Part shown: one piece after another, positions 6,446-10,647 of the stretch
Position numbering within the stretch: the first letter of the stretch is position 1
Layout of the letters: each line of letters begins with the position of its first letter
Position numbers and translations under genes: made by a program
Source: JBEKCP01 sp050014815
GTDB lineage: Bacteria; Planctomycetota; Planctomycetia; Pirellulales; Thermoguttaceae
Assembly (NCBI GenBank): GCA_050014815.1
Contig: JBEKCP010000136.1
Span: 1-10,647, forward strand
Length of the DNA: 10,647 nucleotides
Direction: 5' to 3'
The notes under the pieces: model-generated
Told to the model about the DNA's origin: nothing
Seen by the model: only the letters and a program-made list of their open reading frames with translations
Databases searched by the model: none

Positions 6446-7621
6446 TTATCTCTGGAAGATCGGCAACTGGTTTTCGGGCATTTGGAGGACCATGAGGCAC
6501 ATCGCGGTGGCGTACTCGGCGCCGTAGGCCGACATCCAGGAGCCGTCGGCCCGCTGGCGGGCGACCAGCTCGTCCCGGACCGCCGGGTACCACTTGGCCC
6601 AGCGCTGGCCGCCGGCAAGCCACATCGCCTGCACGGCGTAGTACTGCCCGTATTCATAGTAGGTCTCCTGCCGGGCGACGCCGGGCACGAACTGCACAAG
6701 GTAGTCGAGGCCCCGGGTCACCTCCGGGGCCTCGTAGACGCCGGCGCCGGCCAGGGCGACCACCGCGGCCGCGGAGCGGGGCATGGAGCTGTCGCCGCCG
6801 GCGCTGGCCATGTACATGAAACCGCCGTCGGCGTTCTGGCATCGCTTGACATACTCCCTGGCCCGGTCGAACGTCTCGATGGGCACGTAGAGGCCGGCGT
6901 TCCGCGCCGCCCGCAGGGCCATGACCTCGCACGACGTGACGGAGAGGTCGGCGTCGTCGCGCTTCGGGAAGTAGCGCCAACCCCCTTCCTTGTTCTGCGT
7001 GTTGACGATGAGACGGACGGCCTTCGAGAGTTTCTCCCGCAGCGAGGGCCGGGGCGACATGCCGTAGCACTCGGCGAGGAACAACGTGGCGAAACCGTGG
7101 TTGTACATCGGCCCATGGCTGGCGGTGGCGGGCTCGAGGATGAACCCGCTCTGCTGGCTGTTGGCCAGGAGATAATCCACCGCGCGGTCGACCTTGTCGC
7201 CGTAGGGGCCGCGGCCGGGCGTGCTGCCGCCGGTCATGAAGGCCATGCCGCACAGGCCGCAGATGCCGACGTTGCCCCGGTGCGGCCCGGTGCCGAAGCT
7301 CCCGTCGTCGTTCTGCCGTTGGGCCAGCCAGGCCAGTCCCTTGTCGATGGCCTGCTCCACGGCCGGCGTGACCATTTCCGCGGCCGACTTCTCCGGGTCG
7401 GTCTTGTCGGCCGCGGCGGCCCATTGGCCGACGAGGCAGGAGAGCAACAGCAGCAGCCACGTCCACTCTCTTGTTCCCACGGTCCTCCGTGGGAACACAC
7501 TGAGAGGACGCTCCGCGTCCGCATACTGCGATCCATGTTGGCTCTTGTTTCGGGGACGCGGAGCGTCCCCCCAGGGCGTTCCCACGCGGAGCGTGGGAAC
7601 GAGTGAAAGCTTCCATTTCAT
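6446..7621 (-). CDS. Secreted alpha/alpha-toroid protein (prenyltransferase/squalene-oxidase repeat family)
   Basis: 391 residues, ending in TAA. ATG 7621 overlaps the upstream stop (ATGA) and has GAGGG (minus strand of 7630-7634) 8 nt before it. Residues 1-4 (MKWK) and E52 onward (EWTWLLLLLSCLVGQWAAA) together make a normal signal peptide; residues about 5-51 come from an inserted palindromic repeat. The mature part has QW-like repeats: QNDDGSFG (103-110), NKEGGW (210-215), NADGGF (263-268) and RADGSW (357-362), plus DADLSVT (223-229) and the C-terminal LPIFQR. No DxDD catalytic motif of squalene-hopene cyclases is present, so I doubt terpene cyclase activity. Homologs with these motifs are common in planctomycetes as 'prenyltransferase/squalene oxidase repeat-containing protein'. 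A structural or peptide/lipid-binding periplasmic role linked to the neighbouring coiled-coil protein is inference. C121/C124 (CGLC) are a possible disulfide or metal site. Confidence 0.92.
   Translation of the reverse strand: MKWKLSLVPTLRVGTPWGDAPRPRNKSQHGSQYADAERPLSVFPRRTVGTREWTWLLLLLSCLVGQWAAAADKTDPEKSAAEMVTPAVEQAIDKGLAWLAQRQNDDGSFGTGPHRGNVGICGLCGMAFMTGGSTPGRGPYGDKVDRAVDYLLANSQQSGFILEPATASHGPMYNHGFATLFLAECYGMSPRPSLREKLSKAVRLIVNTQNKEGGWRYFPKRDDADLSVTSCEVMALRAARNAGLYVPIETFDRAREYVKRCQNADGGFMYMASAGGDSSMPRSAAAVVALAGAGVYEAPEVTRGLDYLVQFVPGVARQETYYEYGQYYAVQAMWLAGGQRWAKWYPAVRDELVARQRADGSWMSAYGAEYATAMCLMVLQMPENQLPIFQR
7471..7604. repeat. Four-hairpin inverted repeat inserted in the signal-peptide coding region
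   Basis: Two similar units lie in inverted orientation. The left has a 10-bp stem GTTCCCACGG (7473-7496) and a GGACGC stem with TCC loop (7506-7520). The right has a GGGGACGC stem with GGA loop (7552-7570) and a GTTCCCACGC stem with GGA loop (7578-7600). Weaker pairing continues outwards (CACTC 7464-7468 with GAGTG 7601-7605). The GTTCCCACGC...GCGTGGGAAC palindrome is, to my knowledge, widespread in planctomycete genomes. No target-site duplication is seen, as expected for REP-type rather than DDE-type movement. The minus-strand reading frame crosses it without a stop. Confidence 0.82.
7618..7621 (-). promoter_or_regulatory. ATGA stop/start overlap coupling coiled-coil and toroid genes
   Basis: On the minus strand the coiled-coil gene ends CGA-TGA and the toroid gene starts ATG-AAA, sharing four bases. 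With GAGGG 8 nt upstream inside the first gene, this is a typical translational-coupling junction. It fixes the toroid start and shows that the two genes are one transcription unit. It also shows that the repeat just downstream was inserted after the start codon rather than creating it. Confidence 0.85.
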
Positions 7622-10600
7622 CGTTCATACCCTCGACGGTTCTTGGGTTCCGACAGCCGCCGGAAGTATTCCTCGGTCAGCACCTCGTACTTGGGCAGGA
7701 TCTCCTCGGCGGGCAGCTCGAGCATCCGTTGGCGGACGTTTTCGGGCAGCTCGATCCCGGAGCCGGGTTTCAACAGGCGCGGCAGCAACTCCGCTGCATC
7801 CTCGCCCGGCTTCCGCTTTCCTTTCGCCTCGGCATTGCTGCCGGTTGGGTTGGACCCGCCGCCGTCTTTGGATCCCGGCTTCGGCGCCGGGGGCTGGTTC
7901 GGGGGACCAATCGGTGCCCGCGGCGTGTCGCCTTTCGGCTTCGCGCCGGGCCGCGGGCGGCCCTGTTGCTTCGCCTGCTCGATCAACTGGTCCAAGTCGG
8001 AGACGATTTGCGACTCGACGCGCTGCGTCTCCAGCCCGGAGTCGTTGTGGGACAACCGATCCTGGACCTCCCGCATCTGGCGGGCGATCTCCACGAGGGG
8101 ATGGTCCTTAGCTCCGGGTTGCGCCGGCGGCAGGAGCCCATAAACCACGTCGGCAAGCCGCCCCTGGTCCTCGCTCAGCCGGTCATACAAGGGCCGATGC
8201 TCGTCCGTGGCCTTGCCGGCCGCATCCACGGCCTTCTGGAGCTTCCCGGTGCGAATGTTGATGTCTTCCTGGAGGAGCTTCAGGATCTTGATCTCGGCCA
8301 GGGCCTGGACGCCGCCGGGCTGCTCGCCGGGCTTGCCGTCTCCGTCGCCGCCGCCGTCCCCGTCGGGCTGTGCGCCGGGCTTCTCGGGCTCCAGGGCCTT
8401 CAGGATGAGGTCGAGCCGGGCCAGGGCATTCTGTTGGGCCTCTTGCGTGGCTGCGCCGGTCTGGCGGCGGTCCAACAGCGCGGCCGCCCGACCCATGTCG
8501 CTCTCGGCCGCCGCCAGGACCAAGTGGAATCCGCCCGCCGCGGCCATGACCCCGGCCAGCCGGGCCGTCTCGGCCCGGATCGCTTGCTCCAAGAGCGTCA
8601 AGTCGCGGAGGCTGGAAGCCTGCGCCCGGCTCAGCGGGCCTTGCCGGCCGAGCGCATCGAGCCGGCGGGTCTCCTCCAGGGCGTTTTGCTGCTGCCGGTG
8701 GACGTTTTTCAGGGCATCTTCCAATCGGGCCAGTTGCTCCATGGCGAGCTCTGCTTGGACCCGGAGCCGGCGGCCGGCCAATTTCTGGACCGCGTCGTCG
8801 AGGCTTTTTTCGGCAGTCTCGGCCCCTTTGGCCGCGGCGGCATCTCCTCGGGCGGCGTCTTCGGCAGCCCGGCCCATCTCGGCCGCTGCCTTGCCGGCGG
8901 CCCGGCCAGCCTCCTCGGCCAAGAGGCGTTCCAGCCGCCTCGCAAGTCGCTCGGTTTCCTGCTGAAGTTCCTTTTGTTGCCGGCCTAGCGCGCGGAGTTC
9001 CTCGCGAGATTGCTCGCGGTTGGCGCCGCGGCCGGCCGCTTCCATCTTCTTTCGCAAGCCCTCCTGCCGTTGGCAGATAGATTTCAGCTCGTCCTCGACG
9101 GCGCGGAGCTTCTTGACCAGCCGCGCCAGTTCCTGCTGGCGGCGGTTGGCCAGGATGTCGAGCACGTCCTGGAGTCCCGCGACGATCTGCTTGTGCGTCT
9201 CGGCAGCCTGGCCGATGCGGTTCTCCTGGAGGCCGGCGCCGGCCGCCCGCATCGCGGCGCCGATGGCCAGCCGCCGGGCCTCGTCCAAGGCGTCCGAGAG
9301 CGTGTCGGCGGCCAGCGGGTCGCTCTCGCGGAGCGCCGCGGCCGCCTGCTCCATCTCCTGCTGGATGCGGTCCAACCGCCGGGCCAGCTCGAGCTGCCGC
9401 GAGGCCAGGATCCGGAGCGAGGCCGTCTCCTGGGGCGAGAGGTCCTTTAGTTCCTTGGTCAAGGTCTCGCGGCCGACCTCGGCGGTCCCCCGGACCAATT
9501 CTTCCTGCTCCCGCAGGAGCTGGGCCACGTCGCGATGGAAGCGGCGGGAGTCGTCCCACGTCCGCAGTTGGCCGAGCATGGCCTCCAGCGACGCGATGAC
9601 GTCGTCCTGGCCCTTGAGCGCGCGTGAGAGCGAAGCCGCGGTGGCCGCGTCGGGAGTCCCAGGCTTCGTCTTCTCCGCGAGTCGAATCTGGGCCGACTTG
9701 ATCGCGGCCGTCAGCTCGCGGCCCACCAGCGGCAGGGGCCCCGCCCCCAATCGCTCGATCTCGGCCAGGAGCGACCGGGCGCGGCGCTCGAAATCGGGGT
9801 TATCGAGCCGGTTGTTTTCGAGGTCGGCCAACAGGGCGGCCAGGTGCATGGCCACTCCGTCGTGGCGGCTGGTGAGGTTGCGGCCGACCTGGCGTTGGCC
9901 GAGTTCGGCGGCCTGGAGGTGATCGACGTCGATCTGGCCCAGCCCGCCCGTCTCCCGCACGCGGATCCCGAGCGCGTCGATCTGCTGCCGGTCGTCGCGC
10001 TGGAGCCGCAACGCGCGGTCCAACTCGGCCAGGAGCAAGTTTTGCCGGGCGGCCATCCGCTCCTGGAGTTCATCGGGCGTGATGACGCTGAGCCGCCGCG
10101 GCTCGCTCTTGCCGGTCTGCGGGCGGTAGTCGGCGGCCTCGACGTGGAAGACGACCTGAGTACCCGGCGCGAGCTTCAGCTCGCCGAGTTCCCAGCGATA
10201 GTCGATCGCCCGGCGATCGCCAGGCTCGGCCTCCGCGGCGCGGTCTTCCGCCGGCCGCCGGGGCGCGCGATCGGGGCCCTTGTACAGGCCGACGTGCCAC
10301 GCGCCGGGCGCCGGGCCTAGAAAATCGGCAGCCAGCCTCACCTCCCGCAGGACCAAGTCGTCGCGTGCCGTCGCGTGCAAGGGGACGACGGCCTGCGGCG
10401 TAACGAACAAGTCCGACGCCGGCCGTTCGATCGTGACCGTGGGCGGCTGGTCGGGGATGGCGACGATCTCCGAGCGGGCGTCGCTGCCGGCGGTCAGTCC
10501 GTCGAGGTCGGTCAGTTGGAACCAGTAGGCGCCGGACTTGTCGATCACAAAGGCCCTCACCCCCGGCCCCTCTCCCGGAGGGAGAGGGGAGGAACTTTTC

Positions 10601-10647
10601 ACCCCTGTCCCCTGACCCCCCGGACGCAGTCCGGGGGCTTTCACCCC
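7618..10647 (-). CDS. Long coiled-coil protein of planctomycete MoxR/VWA-type operons, 5' end missing
   Basis: The frame is open to the right edge. GTG 10644 is a possible but unlikely start, because the first 30 or so codons (numbered from it) are hairpin-repeat sequence. Native-looking protein begins near residue 33 (VIDKSGAYWFQLTDLDGL). Residues about 33-180 are beta-rich with PDQPPTVTIERP and RDDLVLREVRLA, resembling an Ig-like extracytoplasmic segment. About 185-700 and 785-880 are Ala/Arg/Glu/Gln-rich helices with heptads, for example 410-435 and 500-575. Near 755-775 is a Gly/Asp linker and about 895-950 a Pro/Gly/Lys-rich disordered stretch. The tail (about 965-1000) has RMLELPAEEILPKYEVLTEE, which I associate with planctomycete DUF4175-like proteins next to MoxR, DUF58 and VWA genes. 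Such proteins usually start with transmembrane helices, so those should lie right of the window. A membrane-anchored periplasmic scaffold is the likely role; no enzymatic motif is visible. Confidence 0.88.
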   Translation of the reverse strand, partial: GVKAPGLRPGGQGTGVKSSSPLPPGEGPGVRAFVIDKSGAYWFQLTDLDGLTAGSDARSEIVAIPDQPPTVTIERPASDLFVTPQAVVPLHATARDDLVLREVRLAADFLGPAPGAWHVGLYKGPDRAPRRPAEDRAAEAEPGDRRAIDYRWELGELKLAPGTQVVFHVEAADYRPQTGKSEPRRLSVITPDELQERMAARQNLLLAELDRALRLQRDDRQQIDALGIRVRETGGLGQIDVDHLQAAELGQRQVGRNLTSRHDGVAMHLAALLADLENNRLDNPDFERRARSLLAEIERLGAGPLPLVGRELTAAIKSAQIRLAEKTKPGTPDAATAASLSRALKGQDDVIASLEAMLGQLRTWDDSRRFHRDVAQLLREQEELVRGTAEVGRETLTKELKDLSPQETASLRILASRQLELARRLDRIQQEMEQAAAALRESDPLAADTLSDALDEARRLAIGAAMRAAGAGLQENRIGQAAETHKQIVAGLQDVLDILANRRQQELARLVKKLRAVEDELKSICQRQEGLRKKMEAAGRGANREQSREELRALGRQQKELQQETERLARRLERLLAEEAGRAAGKAAAEMGRAAEDAARGDAAAAKGAETAEKSLDDAVQKLAGRRLRVQAELAMEQLARLEDALKNVHRQQQNALEETRRLDALGRQGPLSRAQASSLRDLTLLEQAIRAETARLAGVMAAAGGFHLVLAAAESDMGRAAALLDRRQTGAATQEAQQNALARLDLILKALEPEKPGAQPDGDGGGDGDGKPGEQPGGVQALAEIKILKLLQEDINIRTGKLQKAVDAAGKATDEHRPLYDRLSEDQGRLADVVYGLLPPAQPGAKDHPLVEIARQMREVQDRLSHNDSGLETQRVESQIVSDLDQLIEQAKQQGRPRPGAKPKGDTPRAPIGPPNQPPAPKPGSKDGGGSNPTGSNAEAKGKRKPGEDAAELLPRLLKPGSGIELPENVRQRMLELPAEEILPKYEVLTEEYFRRLSEPKNRRGYER
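10553..10647. repeat. Palindromic repeat cluster read through by the coiled-coil gene
   Basis: There are two perfect hairpins. One has arms CCCCTCTCCC and GGGAGAGGGG with loop GGA (10567-10589). The other has arms CCCCCGGAC and GTCCGGGGG with loop GCA (10617-10637). They are joined by CT-rich spacer, with CCCTCACCCC at one side (10555-10564) and TTTCACCCC at the edge (10639-10647). The CCCTCACCCCCGGCCCCTC-type unit is, to my knowledge, a frequent dispersed repeat in planctomycetes. The minus frame through it has no stop and would encode a Gly/Pro/Ser-rich peptide (SSPLPPGEGPGVRA). Its outer end is cut by the window. Confidence 0.8.

Noticed and set aside
6276..6623. Upstream extension of the NPCBM gene frame to 6623
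   Set aside because: The frame runs through the hairpin repeat and overlaps the end of the toroid gene; the signal peptide at ATG 6275 gives a far better start.
7471..7604. CRISPR-like array from the repeated GTTCCCACG and GGACGC motifs
   Set aside because: Units are inverted rather than direct, spacers are not uniform and there are only two copies; the layout fits paired REP hairpins.
6446..7621. Annotation of the toroid gene as a squalene-hopene cyclase
   Set aside because: At 391 residues it is much shorter than true cyclases (about 630 or more) and lacks the DxDD motif, so only the repeat superfamily is supported.
5391..8988. Plus-strand open frames 5391-6413, 6482-7606 and 7603-8988
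   Set aside because: Antisense shadows of the NPCBM, toroid and coiled-coil genes; the compositions are low-complexity and the minus-strand products have recognisable signal peptides and motifs.
10642..10644. GTG as the true start of the coiled-coil gene
   Set aside because: The codons after it are repeat sequence and the family should have more N-terminal sequence; the frame is also still open at the edge, so the gene is called partial.

Overview
The window is very GC-rich DNA whose four recognisable genes all lie on the minus strand. The gene families and the abundance of small palindromic repeats point to a planctomycete (Planctomycetota, perhaps a Pirellulales-type genome). That placement is inferred from family resemblance; there is no rRNA or other marker here.

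Reading in the direction of transcription (right to left): (1) 10647-7618 is the 3' part of a gene for a very long coiled-coil protein, with a short beta-rich N-terminal region and a C-terminal tail ending in an LPKYE-type motif. (2) 7621-6446 overlaps it by ATGA and encodes a secreted alpha/alpha-toroid protein of the prenyltransferase/squalene-oxidase repeat superfamily. (3) 6275-5109 encodes a secreted protein with a C-terminal NPCBM domain. These three probably form the end of an operon. From general knowledge of planctomycete genomes, such genes often follow a MoxR-type ATPase, DUF58 and VWA-protein cluster, which would lie just right of the window. (4) After a 508-bp gap, 4600-1 holds a separate giant gene, open at the left edge. 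It has an N-terminal domain of unknown function, a four-cysteine zinc-ribbon-like motif, one transmembrane helix, and about thirteen tandem bacterial Ig-like domains.

The most notable feature is the repeats. Four different inverted-repeat elements sit in 10.6 kb, and every gene boundary has one. One (4871-5000) has perfect 11-bp terminal inverted repeats flanked by an exact 8-bp direct repeat, so it looks like a genuine transposed MITE, and it carries a REPIN-like pair of GTAG hairpins inside. Another (about 7471-7604) has entered the signal peptide of the toroid gene in frame. It adds about 46 residues between the native start (which keeps its Shine-Dalgarno and ATGA overlap) and the hydrophobic core. 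A third (about 10553-10647) is read through in frame inside the coiled-coil gene. A fourth (6289-6413), built of 8-bp GCAAAGGC-like units, ends 13 bp from the start codon of the NPCBM gene. Several hairpins from unrelated families share the same C(GNA)G triloop, a form known to be unusually stable in single-stranded DNA.

No RNA gene, CRISPR array, transposase gene or convincing terminator was found. The many long plus-strand open frames are codon-registered shadows of the real genes.
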